Below, one piece after another: positions 9,648 to 21,000 of a DNA stretch of 64,000 nt. The DNA lies in NCBI RefSeq assembly GCF_040436345.1, contig NC_133237.1:26789749-26853748 (forward strand), in the 5' to 3' direction. The notes under the pieces were generated by a model. It was not told where the DNA came from, made no database searches, and saw nothing but the letters and a program-made list of their open reading frames with translations. Source of the DNA: Pagrus major (Eukaryota; Chordata; Actinopteri; Spariformes; Sparidae). Position numbers and translations under genes: made by a program. Numbering within the stretch: the first letter of the stretch is position 1; every line of letters starts with the position of its first letter.

Positions 9648-12513
9648 ATGAGGAGAGCTGTGCTGAAAGAAGCCGCCAAACGCTTCCCCTGGCTGGCCAA
9701 TGTCACTCTGTACGGGTGCTTATTCGCCGGCGGTGACCTTGTCCATCAGCTCATCGCTCAGAAGGAGCGCATTGACTGGAGACACACTCGCAACGTGGCC
9801 ATCGTGGCAATCAGCTTCCATGGAAACTTTAATTACTTTTGGCTGCGAGCCCTGGAGAGGCGATTCCCCGGAAAGTCCGCCGGGATGGTTTTCCGCAAAC
9901 TGCTGCTGGACCAAAGCTTTGCGTCGCCTTTGGCCACCAGTGTCTTCTACACGGGTAAGATGGTTTCAGCTCAGCAAATCCACATTTAATGCAAAGACAC
10001 AGTGAAGACACACATTGGTCTCAGTTTGGATAGAGATGCTGTGTGAATATCATCTGATGCCTAAAACATCCAAATATTTAAATCTATGTCAACTTTTTTT
10101 TTCTTGTCACCAAACCATCAGAGCAGGAAAACAGATCCAAATATGTCTAATTGGTTAGAAATCAGTAGAATGATCAGAATCTTTGTACCTTTGAACGAAT
10201 TATTACATTTTGTAGCCGTCTCGACCTTCAATCATTAAAAAAACAACAGTGAGCTAATGACTGTAATGAGCTAATGAACTTAATGATCTCTATTAAGGTC
10301 GTCTCTCAATCAAACACCATGTGTACCAAGCTGAAGAGTCATTACACGCGTTTTAGGATTGTGCGTAATGGCGCACTCCAAACTCTGCGTAAACGTCTCC
10401 TCTGTCCTGCAGGGGTGAGCTACTTGGAGGGGAAGGAGGATATCTTTGAAGACTGGAGGGAGAAGTTCTTCAACACCTGGAAGGTAAGAAAGGAAGTCAG
10501 CATGTAGCGGAGGAAAGTCACCTTCCCTTCACACACTGACTGCTGCGAGCTCACAGCCAGATTAACCCAGATTGTCTCACTTGCTGCTTTTGCGCAGTGG
10601 GCGCTCCGCCCGGGCCCGGGAGCAGACCGGGTAATTCAATCATGTCAGTGCGTTTCAGGACGTTCAGGAGCTGAAGTCCTGCCAAATGGAAATCACAGTG
10701 TCATGCTGCTGTGTATCGCTTCATGATCCTGGTGAACATGTGCAGACATTTGTGTCCAGAAATCTGAGTTTCCTTGGATCTGTAAAAAGTTCCAGAAGAG
10801 TTATCACAGTACACTTTGTTTTTGTTTTCAAGTTACATTTTTCACAGTGGTCCAAGTGCATTTACTCAATTACTGAGGCTACTTCAACAATGCTATGCTA
10901 ACAATCATATTTTATAAAGCCATCATAGGTTTAGTATATAAAATGTTAAACTGGTGACACTTTAAGAGCTGATTAAACTTGAACTAATTGTTATTTCAGC
11001 GTTAACAAACAATTCCTTTATAAACCAATTACTAGTTGCAACTGATCTTTATAAACTTTTTATGAAGCATTTCATTTTTGGTAACAGTGAAAATAACTTT
11101 TAACTAAAGTTTAATAATATAAATTTACTATTTACTCATGATGGTCACTGTAAAGAGCGACCCAGCAGTATTACCTCCACCTCATTTCTTTTAAAATGCT
11201 GTTTAAAGGGCTCATTCTGCATAATATTAAAGAGTAATACTTACTTACTATTATAATCCTTTACCCCTGATACTCTAACTATATTTATTTATATTTATAT
11301 TTATCCTGTTTACCTCAGAAATGTTTTGAAAGCTGGACTTTTGCTAGTAATGTGTATTAACCTGTGGTTTTAAGTTTTTATCTGAATAATTCTTTGACCT
11401 GCAGATCATTTCATTAATTTCTTACAGCCTTCTCACAGAAGTCTGCACTTTTCTGTCTTAGGTTGTGAAACTCTTTGCTCCTTTCTGAAGGAGGAAAAGT
11501 TTTTTCTTTCTCTTGTTTAAAGACTTGAAGAGAACCCACCTCTCCATCCCCTGATAGCAGACAGAGTGCGGACGAGTTGTTGAGTTGAATATGTTAGTTT
11601 AAAGGATCAATGAGTCAGCATCGCTCCTTTATCAGACTGAGGTCTGTGAAAGTTAGAACCATGGCTCTGAGGAAATTAACCTGCACTGACGCATCAGGCT
11701 CAGCTGCTACAGTTACATCATTTAAGGTAAAGTTTAAATCACTCATTCTCAGGGGAAATGTCACATTTCAACAACTTCCAGTTTGGTATTTTTAGAGGAA
11801 AAAGGATCCCAAACTCAAAGTATCCAATCAAAACTCAGTCTCTTCACTGCATGTATAAAGTTAACTTTGGATGGGTGTTGATTGTGCAGGTCCTTTATGT
11901 CGTCAAACAACTCACCATGTCCTGTTTTCACTTTCAGACTGGACTCATGTACTGGCCATTCATGCAGGTAAACATGAAAACTGTTTATTGTTTTGTGCAC
12001 ATTTATATCTGGCAGACATTAGTTAGAAGAACTTAACTGACTCTCTGACTGAAAGAATCAGGCAACTGGAAGGATCAGAGAGTAAAACTATCCCCTGAAA
12101 CCAAAAGACGGGGTTACATTTATTAAAAAATCCAGATCAAACCTGATGAAAACTTCATTATTGGTGTAGGAAAAATGACGATTATATGCATGAGTCAGTC
12201 GCTCAGGTGCATGCTCAGGGATTACCCTTCACGCCTCATTAGTTGACTTTAACTCTCATCCTGTTTTCTGCCCTCTCATCTCGCCGCCTCTTCACAGTTT
12301 CTGAACTTTGTCTTGATGCCGCTCTACATGAGAACGGCCTTCATGGGCTGCTGCGCCTTCCTCTGGGCCACCTTCCTGTGCTTCTCACGGCAGAGCGGTG
12401 ATGGCACGGCCGGCGTGGCTCTGGCCTTCGTCATGGACCCTCGTAAGACCCTGGAGGAGATGCGCCAGGCCCGACTGGCCCGAAAGAAGCAAAAGATCCA
12501 GAGGGAAAACTAA
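9648..12513 (+). CDS. mpv17l: Mpv17-like protein
   Basis: Four coding exons with GT-AG borders in consistent phase: 9648-9954, 10413-10483, 11938-11967 and 12298-12513 (TAA). They give 207 aa, against 196 recalled for human MPV17L. The protein belongs to the Mpv17/PMP22 family of small multi-pass membrane proteins; family members sit in the inner mitochondrial or peroxisomal membrane and affect reactive-oxygen handling and mtDNA upkeep. Diagnostic stretches are FPWLANVTLYGCLFAGGDLV (residues about 14-33), HGNFNYFWLRALERRFPG, LEGKEDIFEDWREKFFNTWK, the tiny third exon TGLMYWPFMQ (127-136), FLNFVLMPLYMRTA and FLWATFLCFSRQSGDGT. MPV17L2 fits less well. The C-terminus is longer and more charged than in mammals. 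The ATG is chosen because the 24 in-frame codons before it lack family similarity. ATTAAA at 13464 and AATAAA at 14831 are candidate poly(A) signals. Confidence 0.93.
10950..11160. repeat. dispersed repeat in mpv17l intron 2 (TTTATAAAC...AGTTTAATAA)
   Basis: Blocks such as TTTATAAACTTTTTATGAAG and GTAACAGTGAAAATAACTTT with ACTAAAGTTTAAT recur, diverged, at 16235-16465. Both are AT-rich and non-coding. Confidence 0.5.
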
Positions 12514-13284
12514 AGACAGCATGAGGAGGAGGAGGTGGATGAGTAGGAGGATGCTGCCTCTCTTTCAGGCCTTTGAGCTTCAGTCACAGGACAGAGTGGT
12601 TCCTACTTTTCGCTAACCAGCACCCACAAACTGAGAGACCACAGAGAGCCGAGGAGCCGAGGAAGAAAAAGAGAAAGAAGCCCATCATCACAGTCATCAT
12701 GATATCTGAAGGTTGCAGTAATATAATTTGAAGTTGAATGTGTTGACATTTTGTTTTCTCTAAATATCACCATTATATTTGAACATTTGGGTGTTAATTG
12801 TATATTAGTGGAGGGTTCAATTATCAAAATTCCTTCTCAAGAGATCATGAATCTTATACAGCAAGTTGTCGAGACGTTTTGCTTCAGATCACAAACAGAG
12901 CAACACTAAAATGGTTCAAGTGGAACAGATTCACATATATCAATATGAGGTCTGAGTGCTTCATCTTGTTTTCAGCTGATGATAAAATGATGCTCTCGCC
13001 TCCAAACTACAAAGGTTTCCACTGAAATGAGATGATGTGATGTTGAATCGATGTGAGCCTGCAGTGCAGTGAAGATCAGATCTAAGGGCTCGATATTTTC
13101 TGCTTTACACTCGTTGTGCCTTCTCTTGGTGACTGACTGTCCTGACCACACAGGTCGGAGAGCTTGCGGTGTTTGGCTGAGTGGTGACAGTCATTCATAT
13201 TAATCAGTACAATGATGTATGTACAGTATATATTTTTGTGTGTGTACAGTTTTAAATTGAGTTTTTGTGTTTATTTTGGGATGC

Positions 13285-14112
13285 ACTGATTCCAGATTCA
13301 CTCCACCATGCTGATGGAAAGTCAGGTGAAGTTTCATAGTCCACAAAACATTTCTGGAGCTTCACAGTAAAATAGCGTTGCAGCGTTCTTCTAAACAACT
13401 GAAGTAGCTGGACACTTGTTTTAAAATGTAAAAAAAAACCCAACAGAAATACTCCCAAACTCAATTAAAACTTTGCCGAATTAGCTGTTAGCACTTCCTA
13501 TTTGCAGTGTACCTTTGGATGTTCAGACAACTATCACTGGATTACTTTGATACTGAGAAAACTTAAAAACATGATGTTTCTAAGGCAAGTTCTGCACATG
13601 TAAGAAGCGTCTTCTTTGAGGATTTCTAAGTGGATTTATGGAGTCATTGTTTCCTCCCCACCATGCTGATGGAAAGTCAGGTGAAGTTTCGTCGTCCACA
13701 AAACATTTCTGGAGCTTCACAGCAAAACAGTGTTGCAGCATTCTGTTCCATGAGGCGAAATCAAAATCCCCAGAAACCCCTGGGATCCCAAATTGATGAA
13801 ATCTGCACTGTAGCTGCACACTCCATCTGAAGTGGGTGAGTTTGAATGCACATAAAGGGTGTAAATAACATCTTTTCCAATTAATTTGGGATCTCGGGCT
13901 TCAGTTGGATTATGCCTGATCAGCTGTAAGGAGCCATTTTATGTTTTTTTTGGTTGTTTTTAAATCAAGTCTCCAGTTACTTCAGTTGTTTCGGAGAACA
14001 CTGCAATGCTGTTTTTATTGTGAAGCTCCAGAAATGCTTTGTGGACTCCATCAGCATGGAGGTAAGGAGACAATGGGTGAAATTTAACTTTTTTGGGTGA
14101 ACTGTTCCTCTA
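13285..14112. repeat. cluster of short inverted-repeat (MITE-like) element copies
   Basis: CATGCTGATGGAAAGTCAGG occurs twice (about 13308 and 13663), each followed by GTGAAGTTTC, CCACAAAACATTTCTGGAGC and TTCACAG. A terminus TTTGGGTGAACTGTTCCTCT ends at about 14112. These match the complete element at 57459-57744, so the region holds at least two nested or adjacent copies. Confidence 0.65.
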
Positions 14113-15233
14113 AGTGTCCAAAATCAAAATGTTTCATTACTTGGGGGGCATCAGCATCTTCCTGATGAGAGAAAGGGTCAGGAAGTCATCAGAGCATTTC
14201 ATTTCTAAGCTCCGAGCCGATTGGGGCCTATATGACATAAATCTGTGCGAACTGATAATAGCAGATCATTTCCTAAAACAGGTGGTCACACAAACATGAC
14301 CCTAACGGAGGGAAATAATCCATTTGTTGGGGACTACTTTCAGTGGCGGATTAATTAATGATACCAATATATATGATACTCTAAGATCAACAGTTCCAGT
14401 CAAAGGGCTCCTTATGTGTTATTACCACATGTATCAGTGCATCCCTCTCATGTTGTGTCTCCTAGTCTGACCTGTGACGCTGCAGTATCTTGATCCTGTC
14501 CTCTTACTTGAAACATCACATAGGTTGCCATCAGCCCAGATACCTTATCACGTAACACGTCACCTACCCAAAACCACACCCATGAATCACTCTCCTTTAG
14601 ACTTTTATCTATTAGGATTTGAAAGATTTGAGACTTTTATTATTATTCATCCAAAAAGACGACTAAAACAACTGAAGATTTTCAGTACGATTATTGTACC
14701 AGGCGTGATATTGTCAGTTAAGGTGGAGCAAATTTATACGGACTTTAAGAGGTTTGGACACAGCCCTTCTGTAGATAAGCTTTAAGTGAAAAACAACGTA
14801 GACATTCTGTTTTTCCATGTACGAAACAAAAATAAAACTTCAAAGGATGTTCAGTATTGTTCAGAACTTTGTGTGAAAGTCTTTATATCGATGTTTTGAT
14901 GACAAACACTAAAAAACTCAACTATTTTGCTGCACTGATATTTTCAGAAACAGGCTGCTTATCACTTGTTTTTTATTCTAAGCTAGGCTAATTACATCCT
15001 CACATTTTAGTCGCTATATTTAACACCAAATTTCCTGACGGTCACGCACACGTGTTTGTAATCGGCTGTCGGTGTCGTAAAGACTCTCTGAAAACACGCA
15101 GCCCAGATATGAAGCAAGGACACAGAGGATTGGAGTGTATAACAGCTTTATGCTCTAGTGATGGTGCGTGTGGATTAACCAGGATCAGATAGGCCTGCTT
15201 AATCCCTCTGAAAAGGACGGCGTTGACCCAGTG

Positions 15234-15246
15234 TGACCTCTGACCC
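15234..15246. promoter_or_regulatory. DR1 nuclear-receptor half-site pair
   Basis: TGACCTCTGACCC is, on the minus strand, GGGTCAGAGGTCA: two AGGTCA-like half sites in direct repeat with one spacer base, the arrangement bound by RXR heterodimers, HNF4 and COUP-TF. It lies about 2.7 kb past the mpv17l stop and 1.5 kb before the nde1 promoter. Motif matches this short also occur by chance; use in vivo is not shown. Confidence 0.35.
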
Positions 15247-16234
15247 CCAGCAACAGGAAATGAAATTCCCCCAATCAGAGTCAAAGATGCTGTCAGGTGC
15301 TGCTCTCGGACATCTGTTTGCTACACATCACGTAAGTGGCCAGATGTAAAACAGGAAGTAATTATGAGGGGAAGCAGAGGATTTAAAATACAACACATCA
15401 ACCCATATTCAGATCTAATCACCATCATAGAAATTTCAGAGAAGGAGAAATAAAAAGCAGGAAATGAATTATTGTTATGTGGAAGAATAATCAGGACATC
15501 ACTTCTAAATAAAGCTGAAGTTTTGTTGACGTGTCCGGTTGAAGGTTATGGAAGGTACCTTTGGTTGTTTATGAACTAATTTAAATGTAGTCTAAATATT
15601 TGTTTTTACATAACAAGAGGAGGAGATACACAATGTGGATTAAATTCATTTAAGTTTGTGCACGGCAGAAGATGACCACAGCGATGAACAAAACACAAAC
15701 GGGAAGATATTTACGTCGCTATGGTTTGTTTACATTCTTTTTAAATTTGGACAAATCAATTAAAAGTCAGAAATAATAGCTCAGGGAATGCAACGTGTCC
15801 AGCTGACAAATACATTGCAATACTAACAAATTATAGCCTAGATAAACAAATTGGTATTTAGTTTTTGAGTGCAAGATTTTCCCAGCTGTCCTGGAATGCA
15901 ACACTGGAAGAAAAATAATTCATTATTTTCAAAAATGGAAATTAAAATTGAAATCTTAAGAAACAAGCTGAACAAAAATACGATTATAAATGTATTTATT
16001 TACTCATTGATTTAATTGTACATAAAAAAATATAATAGATCAGATCAGAAGAGCCAAAAAAACAGATAATAGCTTGTCAACTGGCCTCCTGACGTGAAAC
16101 ATTCAGCATAAAGACAAACAAATAAAGTGGTACAAAACAAATGTAAGATTACAAATTGTTTATAATGAAAAACTAAGTCAAAAATATGATTAACTTTCTT
16201 AGATTTTTTTACCAATCACCATCACTGTTAAGAA

Positions 16235-16465
16235 ACAATAAAATGGCTCATAAAACATTTATTAAGCGGTTGTAAATGTAGCCTACACAGTATTTATTAA
16301 GCATTTACAAATTATTATGAACATCAACTTTACAATAAACAATTGCTAATAAATAGTTTATAAAGCATGTCATTGCTTGTTAACAGTGAAATAACTATTA
16401 ACCAAAGTTTAATTAACTATTCATTTGCTTTTTTATTATATATAATTGTTTATTTTAATTATATG
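16235..16465. repeat. dispersed repeat (TTTATTAAGC...CCAAAGTTTAATT)
   Basis: A diverged relative of 10950-11160: GTTTATAAAGCATGTCATTG and TAACAGTGAAATAACTATTA with ACCAAAGTTTAATT. Confidence 0.5.
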
Positions 16466-16689
16466 ACAGTGAAAGACCCAGAAAGGAATACGGAGGACAT
16501 GACCTCAGTGTCCTCAATGCTCAAAAATTACAGCTGTCTGTCACACATTGTACTGAGCAGTGGTCAATTAAATCAGTTTTCAACTCAACATTGGGAAATA
16601 GGTTTTTTATATATATTGCAGAAATATCAAGATTGACCTTGGTATCTAATGTTGTGCTCATATAAACTGGTATTTCCGACTGCACCTGA

Positions 16690-17071
16690 AGGCAGCACCG
16701 GCCTCCGCTAATCCATCAAAACGTCTAGACCCGTTTCACTCTGACATCTCTCCTCTGATTGGACGATGATCCTAATCCCGCCCATCACAGATTGATTGAC
16801 AGACGCTTAACCAATAGCGAGAGGCATCGAGGCTGCCGTCTAACTTGTGATTGGTGGGTGGGACCGGACAATATGAATGGCAACATGTATTGTTCGACGT
16901 CTTCCCAAGAAAGCAGCAACTTTGTGGTTTCCAACTCCGGAGACACTTCTTCTGGTTTGTTCTCCTTCAAACTTCACCGGCACGGTCGTCGGTTGTTGTA
17001 CCGGCCCATGAAGAGGATCTAGCGGAGGAATAAGAGAACAACACTGCGTCGAAAGAAGCGAACTGTTGAGC
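16690..17071 (+). promoter_or_regulatory. nde1: nde1 promoter and non-coding exon 1
   Basis: Three CCAAT-type motifs stand close together: ATTGG at about 16757, CCAAT at about 16811 and ATTGG at about 16850. The moderately GC-rich stretch after them ends in a consensus donor, GAGC|GTAAGT, at 17071/17072. A matching acceptor, CCGCAG|AGCAG, at 18038/18039 opens the exon with the nde1 ATG. Exon 1 is therefore non-coding and roughly 16.9-17.07 kb; its exact start is unknown. The small frames here (for example 16759-17022) have no recognisable protein similarity. Confidence 0.6.
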
Positions 17072-17303
17072 GTAAGTTGTAGTTAGCTGCTGTGTTTATC
17101 TCAGCTGGGTTTTAAACGGTTAACGCTAAACTCCGTTAGCCCAACTAGCTAACTTATTTACATTTAGCGAGCTAAGAGCATCCTGCTGACTTTCTTGTGT
17201 GTTGTAAGTAAAGTAGAAAGATAATAGTTTGAGCTCATCGTCTCAAAAGTTTATAAAAGCAGGTGTAACTAATGATAAAGAAAATTAAGGGTATTGTAAA
17301 TTA

Positions 17304-17775
17304 CCCGTTATCTTTCAGGCAACGTTTGTTCGGGTTCCCGTTTTCTGCGACCAGACTCCTTATAAATTCGGTAACAAATTTATTTCAGCAGTGGCTTGAT
17401 TCTCATTTTACTGAATTAAGCTTAAGTTAAAGGTGTTTTATGAACCGATAGGATCTAATCTTTAATTCGGCATATATCCAGTAACATTATTCAAAGAAGT
17501 GTAACGTTACCATTGGTTGTTAAGTCTGATTTTCCCGTTATCCTTATGCCATTTCGGGTTCCCGTTTTCTGCGACCAGACTCTGTATAAATTTGGTTACT
17601 AATTTCTTTCAGCTGTGGCATGGGCCACTTTTAACTGAATTTGGCTAAAAGTGAGGGTGTTATATGAATCGATAGAGTCTAATCATTAATTCGGCATATA
17701 TTCAGTAACATTATTCAAAGAAATGTGACGTTTCTATTGGCAGAGAAGTCTGTGGAAGTCCGACTTTCCCGTTAT
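17304..17775 (+). repeat. tandem duplication (~230-bp unit) inside nde1 intron 1
   Basis: Unit 1 starts at 17304 (CCCGTTATCTTTC), unit 2 at 17534 (CCCGTTATCCTTA), and a third start is seen at 17768 (CCCGTTATCTTTC). Shared landmarks in the same order are GGGTTCCCGTTTTCTGCGAC, AGACTC, TATAAATT, TTTCAGC, GTGTTTTATGAA/GTGTTATATGAA, AATTCGGCATATAT and CAGTAACATTATTCAAAGAA. The period is 230-234 bases and the two units differ at many positions. Confidence 0.85.
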
Positions 17776-18090
17776 CTTTCTTAACTAAGCACACCGTTAA
17801 CACCATGGATGACTGTGACAATCAAAGTCTATAAACTCTGGGATATAGTGCTTCATGATGGTTAACATGGTTGCCGTATTTAAGCAAATATCAAGATGAA
17901 TCGTGTAAAATCATGTTTTATAATAATTTGTGAGTTTCCATTAACCAGTGTAACGTTAATTACAAAATTGCCCGATTTCTAAACGGAGTTCCGGTCAGCC
18001 GGAACTTGTCTAATTGCCTTGTTTTAATTGAACCGCAGAGCAGCAGTGGTGTGAGGGGAGAGTGAGCTCTCCATCCGGGCCGGGCTGGAG

Positions 18091-21000
18091 ATGGGGGATC
18101 CGGAGCCTCCAGAGTTTGGGTCCCTGGAGGAGGAGCTGCAGTACTGGAAGGAGCAGGCTGCCAGGCACCAGCAGAGGTGTGAGCCCCGTTCATGTTGTTT
18201 TTAACAGACCAGAATCCATTTTCACTTCTGCTTACTGTAGTTCCTCAACTTAAAACATGTAAAAAAAAGTGCTATACTGGTTCAACTGGGTATATATAGT
18301 AAATCTGGGCCATGTATTTACACTTGATAATAATATGAGAACACATTTCTTGTTAGTTTTCCTGCACTGTTGACTTTTATTGGTTTTGAAGTATGATCCA
18401 AAGAGTTTTGCGACTTTTAGCTGACTTTATAAGTGACTATTTTGGAAAGCATGTAAGAAACAGGCCCTCCATGAACAAATCACAGAGTCCCAGATGTCCT
18501 GAAAGGTTTTTTGTTTCTTGTAACTTGTTATAAAAGTTACGTAAGTTCATACTTTGTGCTGATTAGCTTGTGGCAGCAAGATTATAACTTGTGTGGACAA
18601 CAGAATCTAATATGATCCTTCAGGACTTCTCGTGCTCCGCAATTAAATTCTGAAGAAATAATCGGTACCTTTTCATTTCTCTCGTTTTCAGTTTATAGAA
18701 ATGGGAGTCTGGAGACACTCCTGCAAGACAAATAACCGTGAACCTCAAGCTGTTTTCCTGTTAAACACATTTCTGCGATGTTTAAACTTTCTTGTTTAAT
18801 GCATAATGCCCAGAGCTTCCTGTGGTTGGGTGGGAAATGATCAGGTTATGTTGTTTATCCAAACAAATTTAGACTTATTCTGCCCAACCTTCGTCCTCGC
18901 CGCGGTCAGATTATTTTGCTCTAAACATGACCGTGAATGATGTGTTTTCACTCAATAAAACCAGTAAATCCAAGCTAATAAACCAAATTGAATAATAGTT
19001 CAGATTTGCTGTGATAGCGTGGAAAGTTAATAAAGACAAACTTTATGTGCTGCGTTTGTGTGTGTGTGCAGTGCGGAGGAAGCCCAGGAGGAACTGCAGG
19101 AGTTCCAGCAGATGAGTCGGGACTACGAGGTGGAGCTGGAGACGGAGCTGAAACAGTGCGAGACGCGAAACCGAGAGCTCCTCGCAGCCAACAACCGCCT
19201 CAGGATGGAAGTGGAAAACTACAAGGTGCACACGACATTATCAGTTATCGGATGCTGGAATAAATATCCCAACTTTCCCAGCTAACATCCTTTAAACGAC
19301 TGAACGAGGAAATAACAAGGAAAACTATTCAGATAGCTCCGTATAAAAACTTTGGTTTGGGTAGGAAATAAAGCAGTTTTGCTCAGATGCAGCAGGATAG
19401 ATGTACTCGTCTTGTAATATTTCCTCCTAGCCCTCCCACCTCTAACAGAGTCATTGTCTCAACATGCTTTTATAGCACTGAAACACTGAAGCATAGAGAT
19501 GCTGTATGAGGCAAGTCATTTTCATAACACTCAACCAACTGACCTGTTAAAGCGTATTTGACTGGGGATTTCCATATTCATCAGCTGATAGTAAGTGGAG
19601 TTTTATGGCCTGTGCTGAACAGGCTTCACTGGTGCTTTTCTCTGAACACACACACACACAAACACACACTCTCACAGAGGACTGATTCAGCGCAGAGAAA
19701 GGCAGCTGATGACTCTTGCCTGGTCTGTGTCTGGAGGGGATAGTACTTTACGTAAGACTAACTCAGTCGTGTCACAGTTCATTCGCACCCTCTTCTCCCT
19801 TTTTAAGAAATATATTTGTACATCGTCCTGCTGAGATGTTCAGAGGCAAAAAACAAAACAATGCATAAAGAACGTCCATTGTGAAGCCTTGTTTATGGTC
19901 TGCTCAGTGTCCGTGGTGCAAGGCTTCATGGGTGAGGTCATTGAAATGTGTGCGCTGTTTCCACAAGCGTTCATAACATGTGGCTGTGCAGCTCACGGCT
20001 TTTGTGACTAGGTGTTAAACGCTGAGCTTTTATTAATCATTTAGGAGAGAATAAGTCATGTAGCAAGAAAATTAAGATCACATCAGATTCTGCTCTCATC
20101 CGGAGCTGTTTACTGACGGGAGGAGAGCTCAGAGATTACTTTTTAACTTTTGGGATTAAAAAGTGGATTTATCTTCACTCCTGTTTATCAACCTGACTGC
20201 AGCAGAGAGGGGAAATGTACTTTACTTCATGTTACAGAGAGGAGAGGGGGAAAAGAAGAGAGAGAACCAGAGTCTCTGCTGAGGTATTACTTAAATTGAC
20301 CTTATATAAACTAGTTTTCAGACAATTTTAAAAATTCCTACATATTATATCTTTTGATATAAAGAAACTCGTCCTTTAGTAGAGTGCTGTCACTACAAAC
20401 AATGTGCAAAAAGCCAGTATCAATCTTCACTTTTAAAGCAACATTAACCACAGTCAGTAATCAGACTGTTACAGTGGGAAGGAACCAACATTATGAAACA
20501 AGTTAAAGACGACACTTTTAAGAGAAATTAGCACTGAAACCACTGAAACGTTCCCAAGATGTTAATACACATCACAAGGACCCAATCATAACAGTGACCA
20601 CAGACAGAAAGAAAGAAAGAAAGTAGAGGCTCTATTTGATCTTGGGCGGTTGTGACTTCATCACGTTGACAAAATCTGTCCACAGTCAGACAGACGAGGT
20701 GGAAACACCAGCTACGCTTGAGTGGACGGGAACGTTTGGATGAAGGTTAAAATGATCCGCAACTTCAAAAACATTCAGGCCCGGGGTGATAAAGTGAAGT
20801 AAAGTGGGGCACCAGTGGGCCCTTTCCTACTTCCTTCCTACGCTTCTAGTTCTGGCGCCTTTGAACTGTTCCTGTGTTGAGAAGTTAAAAAGGTTTCCAG
20901 AACAGTAAAACAAGCTTTATATCTCAGACAGCTCGTATGACCAGTATGCAGAGACTTTGTGGAATGTAGCTAAAGCATGCTGAAGCTTGAACGGTGTCAT

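Larger units (their letters stand above)
12514..16690. other. mpv17l 3' region and mpv17l-nde1 intergenic space
   Basis: No gene is visible. The first part is presumably mpv17l 3' untranslated sequence. 13285-13405 and 13655-14112 carry copies of the short TTAA-type inverted-repeat element (CTGATGGAAAGTCAGGTGAA, TTCTGGAGCTTCACAG, right end TTGGGTGAACTGTTCC). 15234-15246 holds a DR1 motif, and 16235-16465 a dispersed repeat. Confidence 0.6.

Noticed and set aside
16759-17022. 87-codon frame in the nde1 promoter/exon 1 region
   Set aside because: Covers CCAAT boxes and the likely leader. A similar-sized shadow exists on the other strand, and no protein similarity was seen.
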